Notes: generated by a model from the letters alone, not told the origin. 64,000 bases of DNA from Chthoniobacterales bacterium (GCA_018883245.1 VEQL01000004.1:1-64000); one strand, 5' to 3'. Positions 52,813 through 61,280 are shown, counted from the first letter of the stretch. Numbers and translations: made by a program.

Positions 52813-53493
52813 ATGTCTCTTCGCGTCGCTCCGTTTTCTTTGGCTTTTGCTTTGTTCGTCGCTGTTGGTGCCACCGCGCAGGATGCGTCCCCGGGACTGG
52901 CCTGGGAGCAGACCATAGTCCAACTCGAGACCGACGGCACCTCTTCGCCGCAGGAGACAGTTTTCCGATTCCGCAACAACGGTCCCCGGCCTGTTGTCAT
53001 ACGCTCCGTCAACACCTCTTGCGGTTGCACCGTCGGCAGCCCGGACAAAACACATTACGCCCCGGGCGAGAGCGGTGTGCTACCGGTCAAGCACAAGCCC
53101 AAGCCCGGGACCGGCGTGCGCGCTTACCGCATCAACGTGCGGACCGACGAGGGCGGGGGACGCGAGCACATTCTGACATTGCAGGTGACGAACAATCCGC
53201 GAGTCACGATCCAGCCGCGTGTCATCAACTGGGCCAAGGACGAATCCCGGACTCCGAAGAATATCGATATCCGCCTGAAAAAAGACGATGTCCTCAAGAT
53301 CACCGGCGCGCAGGCAACGCCGGACGTTCTTGATATCGCCGTCACGGATGGGCCCGAGCCCGGACGGCAAACACTCGTCGTGACCCCGAAACCCGGAACG
53401 GGACTCGTGCCCGGGCGCGTCCGCGTTCAGTTGACCACCGAGCCGCCAACGCCTCCCTCGATGGACACGCAGTTTTTCGCCGTTTTGCGCTGA
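52813..53493 (+). CDS. exported DUF1573 protein
   Basis: This 226-residue protein has a signal peptide (MSLRVAPFSLAFALFVAVGA, then ATAQ). It carries a DUF1573 beta domain (VFRFRNNGPRPVVIRSVNTS followed by CGCTVGSPDK) with the family's Cys-Gly-Cys. DUF1573 proteins are widespread in Bacteroidota and Planctomycetota; function is not known. The next genes are a MauE/DoxX protein and a rhodanese on the opposite strand, which hints at a redox or sulfur role. The ATG at 52813 is preferred over one at 52780 because the signal peptide then starts at residue 1. Confidence 0.8.
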   Translation: MSLRVAPFSLAFALFVAVGATAQDASPGLAWEQTIVQLETDGTSSPQETVFRFRNNGPRPVVIRSVNTSCGCTVGSPDKTHYAPGESGVLPVKHKPKPGTGVRAYRINVRTDEGGGREHILTLQVTNNPRVTIQPRVINWAKDESRTPKNIDIRLKKDDVLKITGAQATPDVLDIAVTDGPEPGRQTLVVTPKPGTGLVPGRVRVQLTTEPPTPPSMDTQFFAVLR

Positions 53494-53502
53494 GAAAAAA
53501 TT

Positions 53503-53560
53503 AGAAGCGCCATCTTCGCGCTTTTTTTTGGCGGTCAGGCGGCAGGATGACGCTTCTACT
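53503..53560. repeat. inverted repeat AGAAGCG(C/T)CATC, copy 1
   Basis: AGAAGCGCCATC (53503-53514 region) is mirrored at 53546-53557 as GATGACGCTTCT with one mismatch, about 30 bases apart. The right arm contains the TAG stop codon of the doxX-type gene. The same arm sequence recurs at 54074-54103. Confidence 0.55.
53505..53529 (+). terminator. intrinsic terminator after the DUF1573 gene
   Basis: The stem AAGCGC/GCGCTT with a 7-base loop is followed directly by a run of eight T, 11 bases past the stop. The left arm is part of the larger inverted repeat that ends in the stop of the convergent doxX-type gene. Confidence 0.75.
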
Positions 53561-53996
53561 TTGCGCAATGCTCGCGCGACCACCGCAGCAGCACTCCGCA
53601 CAACACAAGCAGCACCAGATTACGCATGGTTGCGCCGCCGGGTGTGGTCAAGGCGGCCAGGGCCGGATGAATTGCGCTCAAGTCGATGCACCCGCAATCG
53701 ATCGGCAACTCGCGCCACCAAGCCTGCGCGGTGAGCGCGGTGAATACAGCGAGCGTGGCCGCGGTCCATCCCACAGTGACGGGCAACCAAAGCCCGGCGA
53801 TGAGCCCGAGTCCGAGCAGAATCTCCATCCACGGCAAAGTGTGCGCAATCGTGTTGGCCAGCCAGTCGGGCAGCACGATCTGATACGAGTAAACGGTGGC
53901 GAGTGTCTGCAGCGGTGCGCCGACTTTGGAAAGTCCCGCGGCGAGGAACAGTCCGCCCAGCAAGATGCGGATGGCAAGGATGGCCGCGCGTTTCAT
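53556..53996 (-). CDS. MauE/DoxX family redox-associated membrane protein
   Basis: This 146-residue protein has four membrane helices: ILAIRILLGGLFLAAGLSKV, ILLGLGLIAGLWLPVTVGWT, LAVFTALTAQAWW and MRNLVLLVLCGVLLRW. A Cys-Gly-Cys (PIDCGCIDL) lies in the loop after helix three. The MauE/DoxX family includes quinone- or thioredoxin-linked proteins of methylamine and thiosulfate metabolism. The gene order rhodanese then MauE/DoxX, facing a DUF1573 gene, suggests sulfur or disulfide chemistry, which is inference. It lies downstream of the rhodanese gene on the same strand. Confidence 0.8.
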   Translation of the reverse strand: MKRAAILAIRILLGGLFLAAGLSKVGAPLQTLATVYSYQIVLPDWLANTIAHTLPWMEILLGLGLIAGLWLPVTVGWTAATLAVFTALTAQAWWRELPIDCGCIDLSAIHPALAALTTPGGATMRNLVLLVLCGVLLRWSREHCAK

Positions 53997-54073
53997 GTCG
54001 GATCTTCAGAAAACAGAATGCCGGCTAACGATGAAAGAGGATAAATCATGATGCGGGGAAGACTGGTGATAAA

Positions 54074-54103
54074 AGTAGAAGTGCCAAGGATGGCGCTTCT
54101 ACT
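54074..54103. repeat. hairpin repeat AGTAGAAGTGCCA, copy 2
   Basis: AGTAGAAGTGCCA, a 4-base loop, then TGGCGCTTCTACT form a 13-base-pair stem with a single G-T pair. The right arm contains the TAG stop of the rhodanese gene. The arms match copy 1 next to the doxX-type gene and a half copy, GTAGAAGCACC, at the dgkA stop (52299). Confidence 0.65.
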
Positions 54104-54521
54104 GGCTGCGTTGCCACGCGAGGAAACCGCCGTCGAGAATGCGCACATCGGCCAATCCGGCTTCATCCCGCAGGCGGACGGCGAGTTCTGTGCTCACGTT
54201 GCAATCTTCCGTCCCGCAATACACGACGGTCGTTTTTTCCGTGCCGTGGTCCTCGGCGAAAAATTGCAGCATTTCGGGATAAACATGTGACGGCAATGAG
54301 ATGGCTCCCGGAATATGTTGCGCGGTGTAATGTTCCTCGTCGCGCGCATCGACCAGCAACCATTCGCCGGCCGCAACTCGCGGCTGCGTTTCGGCCCAAC
54401 TCACGCGGCCGAACTCCGTGATGCCGGATCGCTCCTCCGCGACGGGGCGCAGCGACCACAAGGCGGCGAGAGCCACCGCGGCCAGCGGATAGGCGAGGAT
54501 ACGGAGAACGGTCTGTTGCAT
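54099..54521 (-). CDS. membrane-anchored rhodanese-like protein
   Basis: This 140-residue protein has an N-terminal membrane helix (ILAYPLAAVALAALWSLRPV) and a single rhodanese domain: WLLVDARDEEHYTAQHIPGA, then the active-site loop VVYCGTEDCNVSTELAVRL with a catalytic Cys, and the end VRILDGGFLAWQRS. The domain should face the periplasm. It may pass sulfane sulfur or serve in redox chemistry with the MauE/DoxX protein encoded next on the same strand. Its stop lies in the hairpin repeat at 54074-54103. Confidence 0.85.
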   Translation of the reverse strand: MQQTVLRILAYPLAAVALAALWSLRPVAEERSGITEFGRVSWAETQPRVAAGEWLLVDARDEEHYTAQHIPGAISLPSHVYPEMLQFFAEDHGTEKTTVVYCGTEDCNVSTELAVRLRDEAGLADVRILDGGFLAWQRSQ

Positions 54522-54991
54522 CGCTTGCAGAAGCGATCATGCCCGGCGGACAAGAGCGTGACCAAGCGGAATGTTTTTCTCCGCGACGGCATCGCGGATA
54601 ACGACGACTTTTTGCTGAATCGGCATATTCACCGCTTATAAGAACGACTAGGGTGGTGTCCCGTTTTCACCAGCCACCACGAAGGCATGCTAGGACTTAT
54701 CCGCCAGACCTTCTCCTCTAATATCGGAACTGATCTTGGCACGGCGAACCCTACTCGGCCTCGAAGGACCACCCTGCTCTCGCAAGTTTACGGAAACAAC
54801 GTTGACAACCTTTTGTCGCGGCCGCGACAAAAGGTTGCACAACGATTGTTCGGAGATTGTTGAAAATGACTGCGAAGACCCATCGGAATTACGGTGGTTT
54901 CGCCTGCGGGCCATCCACGCGATGCTTCGGTTTGCCGATGAATCCGGATCATCTTTGGCCGGGAGCCAATGACGCCACGGGCGCGGTGTCG
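54522..54991. other. 470-base intergenic region with low coding content
   Basis: Between the rhodanese and sodA genes, no ORF is convincing. A 29-codon frame at 54537-54626 (minus, MPIQQKVVVIRDAVAEKNIP) ends 15 bases before the rhodanese start and might be a leader or remnant. The middle is less GC-rich than its surroundings, with a 30-base perfect palindrome listed separately. I found no insertion-sequence ends. Confidence 0.5.
54807..54836. repeat. 30-base perfect palindrome
   Basis: AACCTTTTGTCGCGG is followed immediately by its exact reverse complement, giving a 15-base-pair arm with no loop. GTTG and CAAC a few bases further out could extend a stem. No gene ends next to it and no T-run follows, so it is not an ordinary terminator. 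Confidence 0.7.
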
Positions 54992-55690
54992 TTATTTTTT
55001 CGCTTCGGCGTATCGCTCGGAGACGTAGTCCCAGTTGACCACGTTCCACCAGGCGGTGATGTAATCGGCGCGGCGGTTCTGGTTCTTCAGGTAGTAAGCG
55101 TGTTCCCAGACGTCCAAGCCGAGGAGCGGTTTGCCGCCGTTCATGATCGGGCTGTCTTGGTTGGGCGTGGTTTCGATGATCATCTCGCCGTCGGGAGTGA
55201 GGCTGAGCCAAGCCCATCCGCTCCCGAAAACTTTCATCGCGGCCTCGGTGAACTTTTTCTGGAATTGCTCGAAACTTCCGAAGGATTCATCGATGGCCTC
55301 GGCCAACTTGCCGGAGGGTTTGCCGCCCCCGCCGGGTTTCATCATGAGCCAGAACAGCGAGTGGTTGGCGTGGCCACCGGCGTTGTTGCGCAGGGTGGTG
55401 CGGATTTCTTCCGGAACTTCATCGAGGTGGGCGATGAGATCCCAGACCGTCATCTTGGCCAGGTCGGGCTGTCCGGCCAGGGCCTTGTTGGCATTGTTCA
55501 CGTAAGCCGCGTGATGCTTGTCGTGATGGATTTTCATCGTCTCGGTGTCGATGTGCGGCTCGAGGGCGTCGTAAGCGTAGGGAAGCGCGGGCAGTGTGAA
55601 CGGGCCGGACGGCGGGGCGTCGGCGGTTTGGGCGCCCGTGAGCGCGGGGCCGAGGAAAACGAGGCAGAGGGCTGTAATCAGTTGTTTCAT
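54992..55690 (-). CDS. sodA: exported superoxide dismutase (Fe/Mn family)
   Basis: This 232-residue protein has a signal peptide ([20 protein letters not shown]) ahead of a full [23 protein letters not shown], the first metal His in [11 protein letters not shown], the second in [12 protein letters not shown], and the Asp/His pair in [20 protein letters not shown]. The Gln in [11 protein letters not shown] and the Gly-Gly-His context favour manganese, but metal use cannot be fixed from sequence. Export to the periplasm is unusual for this family, though not unique. The ATG at 55690 gives the best signal peptide. Confidence 0.92.
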   Translation of the reverse strand: MKQLITALCLVFLGPALTGAQTADAPPSGPFTLPALPYAYDALEPHIDTETMKIHHDKHHAAYVNNANKALAGQPDLAKMTVWDLIAHLDEVPEEIRTTLRNNAGGHANHSLFWLMMKPGGGGKPSGKLAEAIDESFGSFEQFQKKFTEAAMKVFGSGWAWLSLTPDGEMIIETTPNQDSPIMNGGKPLLGLDVWEHAYYLKNQNRRADYITAWWNVVNWDYVSERYAEAKK

Positions 55691-55811
55691 AACGGCGAAA
55701 AACACCATGCCGGGGCGCCCAAGGCAAGATTTCTGGACCGGCGACCGCCCGGTTTGACTTGAACCGCGGCTTTAATACGCTTGCGCGGTGGCCGCGGGTC
55801 CGGAAAAAAGC

Positions 55812-57545
55812 ATGAAGAAAGTCCTTTTTGTCTGCACGGGCAATGTTTGCCGCAGTCCCATGGCGGAGGGACTGATGCGCAAAATGTCCGGGGGGCGTAT
55901 CGCCGCCTTTTCGGCGGGCCTCGGCGCGGGACGCGGTCAGTCGCCCAGCGCGCATGCGATCGAAGTGCTGAAAAAGGAAGGCGTCGATATTTCCGATATC
56001 CGCAGTCAACCGGTCACGGTCCAACTGCTGCGCGAGGCGGACCATGTTTTCACCATGACCCGCGACCATCTCGACATGCTGCTCCTGCTTTACCCGGAGA
56101 TGGCCCCGAAGATGAAACTTCTGCGCCACGAAGACGCGGCCCGCGGCGGCCGCGCGGATGTGACCGACCCCATCGGCGGAACGCGCGAGACTTACGAGGC
56201 CTGCAAGGAGGACATCAAGCGCACCTTGCCGCGCCTCATCGAGACAATCACCGGCGAAAAAACACTCATGAACACAACGAAAAGCAAATCCACGAACTTT
56301 GAACTCTCGGATATTCCCGCTCTCGAGGCGACGGATCCGGCCATTGCGGCGGCCATCCACGACGAGGAGCGGCGGCAATTCCAGAACATCGAACTGATCG
56401 CCTCGGAAAATTTCACCAGCCGTGCAGTCCGCGAGGCGCAGGGGTCGGCGCTGACCAACAAATATGCCGAGGGCTACCCCGGGCGCCGCTGGTATGGTGG
56501 CTGCGAGCACGTGGATGTGGTGGAAAGCCTCGCCATCGAGCGGGCGAAGGAGCTTTTCGGCGCCGAGCACGCGAACGTGCAGCCCCACAGCGGCAGCCAG
56601 GCCAACACCGCCGTCTATTTTGCCGCGATCAACGTGGGCGACCGGATCCTCACCATGGATCTCGCGCACGGCGGACACCTCACGCACGGGCACAAGGCGA
56701 ATTTCTCGGGCAAACTTTATGACGTGGTCCACTACGGCGTGAGCCCTGAGACCGAGAGGATCGATTATGACGCGCTGGCCAAGCTGGCGCAGGAGAGCCG
56801 TCCGAAAATGATCACCGCAGGCGCCTCGGCCTATCCGCGTCTGATCGATTTCGAACGCATGCGCAAAATCGCCGATTCGGTCGGTGCCCTGCTCTTTGTG
56901 GACATGGCGCACATTGCCGGTCTGGTGGCGGGTGGCGTGCATCCGAGCCCGGTGCCATATGCGGACTTCGTGACCAGCACCACGCACAAGAGCCTGCGCG
57001 GTCCGCGCTCGGGCGTGATCCTGTGCAAGTCGCAATACGCGAAGGCTGTGGACTCGCAGGTTTTCCCGGGCGTCCAGGGCGGTCCGCTCATGCATGTCAT
57101 CGCGGCCAAGGCCGTTTGTTTCCACGAGGCGCTGCAACCGGAATTCAAAAAATACGCCGCGCAGATCGTGTCGAACGCCAAAGCGCTCGCCGCGCGACTG
57201 GCCATGCTCGGCTACCGCATCGTGTCCGGGGGCACAGACAACCATGTGATGCTCGTCGATCTCCGCCCGGCCGGGCTCAACGGCAAGCAGGCGCAGGAAG
57301 CGCTCGACCACGCGGGCATCACGGTTAACAAAAACGCCATTCCTTTCGATACCGAGTCGATCTTGAAGACCGGTGGCATCCGCATCGGCACACCGGCCAT
57401 GACCACCCGCGGCATGAAAGAAGAGGAGATGATGGAAATTGCCGACATGATCCATGCCGCCCTGCAGAATGCGGAGCGGCCCGAGGAACTGGCCAAGATC
57501 CAGAGCCGTGTCCACGCGTTCACCGCGCAATATCCGCTGCCTTAA
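55812..57545 (+). CDS. glyA: low-molecular-weight phosphatase read through into serine hydroxymethyltransferase
   Basis: This 577-residue open frame joins two complete enzymes. Residues 1-152 are a low-molecular-weight tyrosine/arginine phosphatase with the P-loop [15 protein letters not shown] (C-x5-R) and the catalytic Asp in DVTDPIGGT. From the ATG at 56268 it is a full Gly[35 protein letters not shown] and the PLP Lys in [12 protein letters not shown]. GlyA makes glycine and methylene-THF. Phosphatase and glyA genes are close neighbours in Bacillus, so a fusion is plausible. However, the join contains six A; with five, the phosphatase would stop at TGA in an ATGA overlap with glyA. No good ribosome site precedes the internal ATG. 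Confidence 0.85.
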   Translation: MKKVLFVCTGNVCRSPMAEGLMRKMSGGRIAAFSAGLGAGRGQSPSAHAIEVLKKEGVDISDIRSQPVTVQLLREADHVFTMTRDHLDMLLLLYPEMAPKMKLLRHEDAARGGRADVTDPIGGTRETYEACKEDIKRTLPRLIETITGEKTLMNTTKSKSTNFELSDIPALEATDPAIAAAIHDEERRQFQNIELIASENFTSRAVREAQGSALTNKYAEGYPGRRWYGGCEHVDVVESLAIERAKELFGAEHANVQPHSGSQANTAVYFAAINVGDRILTMDLAHGGHLTHGHKANFSGKLYDVVHYGVSPETERIDYDALAKLAQESRPKMITAGASAYPRLIDFERMRKIADSVGALLFVDMAHIAGLVAGGVHPSPVPYADFVTSTTHKSLRGPRSGVILCKSQYAKAVDSQVFPGVQGGPLMHVIAAKAVCFHEALQPEFKKYAAQIVSNAKALAARLAMLGYRIVSGGTDNHVMLVDLRPAGLNGKQAQEALDHAGITVNKNAIPFDTESILKTGGIRIGTPAMTTRGMKEEEMMEIADMIHAALQNAERPEELAKIQSRVHAFTAQYPLP

Positions 57546-57599
57546 GCTGTTCGGGTCCGATTTCGGGCAGGAGCGAATTGGCCCTTGCCATGGCGGCTA

Positions 57600-57616
57600 T
57601 TGAGACTTAGTCTCAA
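57600..57616. promoter_or_regulatory. Fur-like operator before the feo operon
   Basis: TTGAGACTTAGTCTCAA is a perfect 8-1-8 palindrome, 11 bases before the feoA start. The spacing matches the 7-1-7 geometry of Fur-family boxes (TGATAATNATTATCA), though the half-site differs. An iron-sensing repressor of feo is the simplest reading. Confidence 0.6.
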
Positions 57617-57627
57617 GACAGTTCTCC

Positions 57628-57903
57628 ATGCCGATGCCCAAAGCCCGGACCCTGCGTCTCGACCACAGCCCCCGGCGGCAATGCCACCGGGTGGTTTCCG
57701 TTGATGATTCCAGCGAGTGGGCGGCGCAGCTGCGGCGTATCGGATTCCACGAGGGCGCGGAGGTCGAGGTGCTTTGCGGGCGCGATCCGGTGATGGTGCG
57801 TTGCCAGAATGGTCAAGTGGCAGTGCGCCGGTGCATGCTTGGTTGCGTGGAAGTGTGCGCGATGCAGGAAGCGCAGCATCACGCGCTCAAGGCGGACCGA
57901 TGA
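57628..57903 (+). CDS. feoA: FeoA-domain protein (first copy)
   Basis: This 91-residue protein has a short basic lead and a FeoA SH3-like domain: CHRVVSVDDSSEWAAQLRRI, GFHEGAEVEVLCGRDPVMVR and CQNGQVAVRRCMLGCVEVCA. FeoA binds the cytoplasmic side of FeoB and supports ferrous iron uptake. Five cysteines make it unlike the second copy. It sits 11 bases after the Fur-like palindrome and overlaps the second feoA by 4 bases. Confidence 0.85.
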   Translation: MPMPKARTLRLDHSPRRQCHRVVSVDDSSEWAAQLRRIGFHEGAEVEVLCGRDPVMVRCQNGQVAVRRCMLGCVEVCAMQEAQHHALKADR

Positions 57904-58142
57904 GTGCTGCCGCCGCATCGCTGGATGCGCTGCGGATCGGCGAGCGGGGACGGGTTGAACCGGGCCCGGCCGAACATCCGGCCTTCCACCGTTTGATCGC
58001 CATGGGTTTGCTCCCGGGCACGGAGGTGCGTGTCGTGCAGGTCGCGCCGCTCGGCGATCCCGTCGAAGTGGAATTCAACGGCATGCGTTTGAGCCTGCGC
58101 AAAGCGGATGCCGCCTCGGTGCGCGTCACGCGTCTCGCCTGA
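57900..58142 (+). CDS. feoA: FeoA-domain protein (second copy)
   Basis: This 80-residue protein begins MSAAAASLDALRIGERGRVE and has the FeoA core AFHRLIAMGLLPGTEVRVVQ, then APLGDPVEVEFNGMRLSLRK and the end ADAASVRVTRLA. Two adjacent FeoA genes before feoB are common in some phyla. The ATG lies in an ATGA overlap with the first copy, and feoB follows by 11 bases. It looks like the more typical FeoA of the pair. Confidence 0.88.
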   Translation: MSAAAASLDALRIGERGRVEPGPAEHPAFHRLIAMGLLPGTEVRVVQVAPLGDPVEVEFNGMRLSLRKADAASVRVTRLA

Positions 58143-58153
58143 AAATTTCCGCC

Positions 58154-60322
58154 ATGTCCCGCAGCACCGCTTCATCCGTCCGTGCTTTGCGCGTCGCGCT
58201 TGTCGGCAATCCGAACACCGGGAAGACGACGCTTTTCAATCGCCTCACCGGATCACGCCAGAAGATCGGCAATTATCCGGGAGTCACGGTGGAAAAAAAA
58301 TCGGGAACCTGGGAATACGAGGGCCGCAAGGTCACGCTGGTCGATCTTCCCGGCGCCTACAGTCTCTCCGCTTCCTCGCCCGACGAGCGTGTGGCGCTGG
58401 ATTTTCTCACCGGTCATCTCGCCGGCGAGCCGCGGCCCGACGCGGTGATCTGCGTGGTCGATGCCTCGAACGTGGTGCGCAATCTTTTCCTCGCATCGCA
58501 GGTTGCGGATTTGGGGCTGCCGCTGGTCATCGCGCTCAACATGGCCGATGCGGCGGAGAAAGCGGGCATCCACGTCGATGCCCCGTTGCTTTCACGCCGG
58601 CTGGGCGTGCCGGTGGTGCGGACCGTGGCGACCCGCGGCGACGGGATCGCGGCGCTCGAGCGCGCGGTCAACCGCGCCGCCGACGAACAGACGCTGATGG
58701 CGCCCGTGCCCTGGCCCGAGGCGGTCGAACGCGCGGTGAAATTCCTCGCCGGCGGACTGGCCAAGGAAAACGCGCAGGAGTTGTCGCCCGGAGAATTGCG
58801 GCGTGTTCTTTTCGACCGGCAAAGCGCCGTGCTCGAACGCAGCGGCTGGCCGCCCGGCGCCGACCCCGCCCCCATGCTCTCGGCGGCGCGCGATATCCTC
58901 GTCAGCGCGCGTATGCAGCCGGCGTCGGCGGAAGCCCTGCTGCGATACGAGCACTTGGGGCACCTGACTGCGGATGCGGTGAAATTTCCCGAGAAGCGCA
59001 AACGCTCCGCCACCGAGAGGATCGACGCCGTTCTGACCCATCGCGTGTGGGGACTGGTGATTTTTCTCGGCCTGATGCTGCTTGTTTTCGAGTCGATCTA
59101 TTCGTGGGCCGGGCCGCTGATGGATGCCATCGAATCGCTGGTGGTGGGCGCGCAACAGACGGTCGCACCGTGGCTCGAAGGTTATCCGGCGCTGCAGAGC
59201 CTGGTGACCGACGGCGTGATCGGCGGAGCCGGGGGCGTGATTATTTTTCTCCCGCAAATACTCATCCTGTTTTTCTTCATCGCCCTGCTCGAGGACTCCG
59301 GCTACATGGCGCGCGGCGCGTTTCTCATGGACAGGATTTTCGGGTGGTGCGGGCTCAACGGGAAAAGTTTCGTGCCGTTGCTTTCGAGCTTCGCGTGCGC
59401 CGTGCCCGGTTTGCTCGCCGCGCGCACGATCGAGGATCCGCGGGCGCGGCTGACCACCATTCTCATTTCGCCGTTGATGAGCTGCTCGGCACGTCTGCCC
59501 GTTTACGCGCTCATGATCGGCGCTTTCATCGAGCCGGCTTACGGCGCCCTCGTGGCCGGCCTTGTCCTTTTCGGCGTCCATTTCGTCGGGTTGGCCGTGG
59601 CGGTTCCGGTGGCGTGGGCGATGAACAAATTCATCCTGCGCACGCGGCCGTTGCCGTTCTTATTGGAAATGCCGCCCTACCGCCGCCCGCGGTTGCGCGA
59701 CATTTTCTGGCGCATGTGGGAACGGGCGCGCGAGTTCCTCGTTCGCGCGGGCACGGTCATCGTCGCCATGACGGTGATCATTTGGGCGCTGGTATATTTT
59801 CCCCGGCCGGACGCGGTCCGCGAGCGCGTGGCGGCAGAGGCGGGGGCGAGCGCGGGTGACGAGTCGCTGCGCTTGCGCACGGAGGCCGCCTACATCGAGC
59901 AGAGCTATCTCGCGCGCGCCGGCCGCGCCGTGCAACCGCTTTTCGCGCCGGCCGGATTCGACTGGAAGATCACCGTGGGCGTTCTCGCGAGCTTTCCCGC
60001 GCGCGAGGTCATCATCGCAACGCTTGGGACCATTTACGGCGTCGGTGACGCCGATGAGGAATCCTCCGATTTGCGTTCCACTCTCTCGCGCGATGTGTGG
60101 ACGCATGGTCCGTCGGCGGGGCGTCCGGTTTTCACCGTTCCCGTGGCGTTGGCCATCATGGTGTTTTTCGCCCTTTGTCTGCAGTGCGGCGCAACGGTCG
60201 CGGTGATGGCGAAAGAATCCAACTGGGGTTGGGCGGCTTTTGCTTTCTGCTACATGACCGCCTTGGCGTGGGCCGGAGCGGTCTTGACCTACCAAGTCGG
60301 CACGCATTTGCTGAAATTGTGA
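58154..60322 (+). CDS. feoB: ferrous iron transporter FeoB
   Basis: This 722-residue transporter has an N-terminal G domain (VALVGNPNTGKTTLFNRLTG, NYPGVTVEKKSG, LVDLPGAYSLSASSPDE and VIALNMADAAEKAG) and a GDI helical linker. About ten membrane helices follow, with the Gate motifs LSSFACAVPGLLAARTIEDP and ISPLMSCSARLPVYALMIGA. It imports Fe2+ across the inner membrane. The C-terminus overlaps the next tiny gene (GTGA). Confidence 0.96.
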   Translation: MSRSTASSVRALRVALVGNPNTGKTTLFNRLTGSRQKIGNYPGVTVEKKSGTWEYEGRKVTLVDLPGAYSLSASSPDERVALDFLTGHLAGEPRPDAVICVVDASNVVRNLFLASQVADLGLPLVIALNMADAAEKAGIHVDAPLLSRRLGVPVVRTVATRGDGIAALERAVNRAADEQTLMAPVPWPEAVERAVKFLAGGLAKENAQELSPGELRRVLFDRQSAVLERSGWPPGADPAPMLSAARDILVSARMQPASAEALLRYEHLGHLTADAVKFPEKRKRSATERIDAVLTHRVWGLVIFLGLMLLVFESIYSWAGPLMDAIESLVVGAQQTVAPWLEGYPALQSLVTDGVIGGAGGVIIFLPQILILFFFIALLEDSGYMARGAFLMDRIFGWCGLNGKSFVPLLSSFACAVPGLLAARTIEDPRARLTTILISPLMSCSARLPVYALMIGAFIEPAYGALVAGLVLFGVHFVGLAVAVPVAWAMNKFILRTRPLPFLLEMPPYRRPRLRDIFWRMWERAREFLVRAGTVIVAMTVIIWALVYFPRPDAVRERVAAEAGASAGDESLRLRTEAAYIEQSYLARAGRAVQPLFAPAGFDWKITVGVLASFPAREVIIATLGTIYGVGDADEESSDLRSTLSRDVWTHGPSAGRPVFTVPVALAIMVFFALCLQCGATVAVMAKESNWGWAAFAFCYMTALAWAGAVLTYQVGTHLLKL

Positions 60323-60501
60323 GTCTCGCGGAGTCCATCGCTGTTGCCGTCACGGTCTTCGCCGCGGTTGCCTACCTTGCGCGCCGGTCTTGGACGCGTT
60401 TCGCCGGGCAGGGGGGAGGATGCTGCGGTCGCTGCCCGGTCGCGCCGTCCAAAATCCGGCTCGCCGCCAAGACCGGGCGGGTTTCTATTGTGGGGAAATG
60501 A
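60319..60501 (+). CDS. FeoB-associated Cys-rich membrane peptide
   Basis: This 60-residue frame starts at a GTG overlapping the feoB stop by 4 bases. It has one membrane helix (SLAESIAVAVTVFAAVAYLA) followed by a basic Cys-rich patch (GGGCCGRCPVAPSKIRLA). This helix-plus-CCxxC layout is that of the FeoB-associated Cys-rich peptide seen after feoB in many genomes; its role is not established. The downstream lipoprotein gene overlaps its stop (ATGA). Confidence 0.75.
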   Translation: MSLAESIAVAVTVFAAVAYLARRSWTRFAGQGGGCCGRCPVAPSKIRLAAKTGRVSIVGK

Positions 60502-61280
60502 GGGCGATGCCGCCGATCCTGCTCCTCACCGCGGTTGCGGCGTGCGCGGGTCTGACCCCGAAGCAGATGGCCCAGGCCGACTCTCCCGAGTCGGTCACCG
60601 TGCCCACGCCGGCGGAATTTTTTGCGGCGATCGACAAGGCCGGCAAACCCGACTGGGTCTCGTTCTACCGCGATCCCGTTCCCACGACTTACCCGACGCG
60701 TCCCCAGACTGCGTTCAATTTGGGAACGCTTGTCGCCGACGGGTTCGTCGCGGTCGAAGCGGAAGACGGGCAGCAGGTCAAGAACACCGGCAAGGACATC
60801 ATTGCTCTGGCCAAAGCGCTGGGGGTGGGCGAGCACGTGTTGGCGCGGGGGAAAAGCATCAGCGACTTCGCCGAGAAGAACGACTGGTTCGCCCTGCGCG
60901 AGGAGTTGGAAGCAACCGCGAACGAGGTGCGCAACGCGATGGTCGAACAGCGCGACGAAGCGCTTTCCTCCCTCATCACCGCGGGGGCGTGGGTCCGCGC
61001 CTTGCAGGTGGGCAGCCGCGCTGCCGAGCTTTCCGGCGAGGATGCGCCGGTCGAACTGCTCCGCCAGTCCGCGCTCGTCGAACTCTTGCAGTCCAACTTG
61101 GGCAAGCTTCCGGAAAAATCGCGTGATTTGCCGGCCATCGCCCAAGTCGGTGCGACCCTGCAGGGCGTCGGGTCGCTGATGAAAAGCAACGGGGCAGCTG
61201 CGATCCCGAAAGAAAACGCCGGGGCGATCCATGCCAAGACAGGCGAGCTTGTTTCCGCCATGAGCGCCAAACAACCGTGA
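60498..61280 (+). CDS. uncharacterised lipoprotein of the feo operon
   Basis: This 260-residue protein has a lipoprotein-like signal (MRAMPPILLLTAVAACAGLT, Cys about residue 16). The mature part is helical, with SPESVTVPTPAEFFAAIDKA, NTGKDIIALAKALGVGEHVL and EALSSLITAGAWVRALQVGS. I do not recognise a family. The start overlaps the stop of the Cys-rich peptide in ATGA and the stop overlaps the next gene's ATG, so it is tightly coupled to feoB and may aid iron uptake, which is inference. Confidence 0.65.
   Translation: MRAMPPILLLTAVAACAGLTPKQMAQADSPESVTVPTPAEFFAAIDKAGKPDWVSFYRDPVPTTYPTRPQTAFNLGTLVADGFVAVEAEDGQQVKNTGKDIIALAKALGVGEHVLARGKSISDFAEKNDWFALREELEATANEVRNAMVEQRDEALSSLITAGAWVRALQVGSRAAELSGEDAPVELLRQSALVELLQSNLGKLPEKSRDLPAIAQVGATLQGVGSLMKSNGAAAIPKENAGAIHAKTGELVSAMSAKQP

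Noticed and set aside
54640-54700. GTGGTG/CACCAC inverted repeat as an insertion-sequence end
   Set aside because: Six-base arms only, no transposase or target duplication visible.
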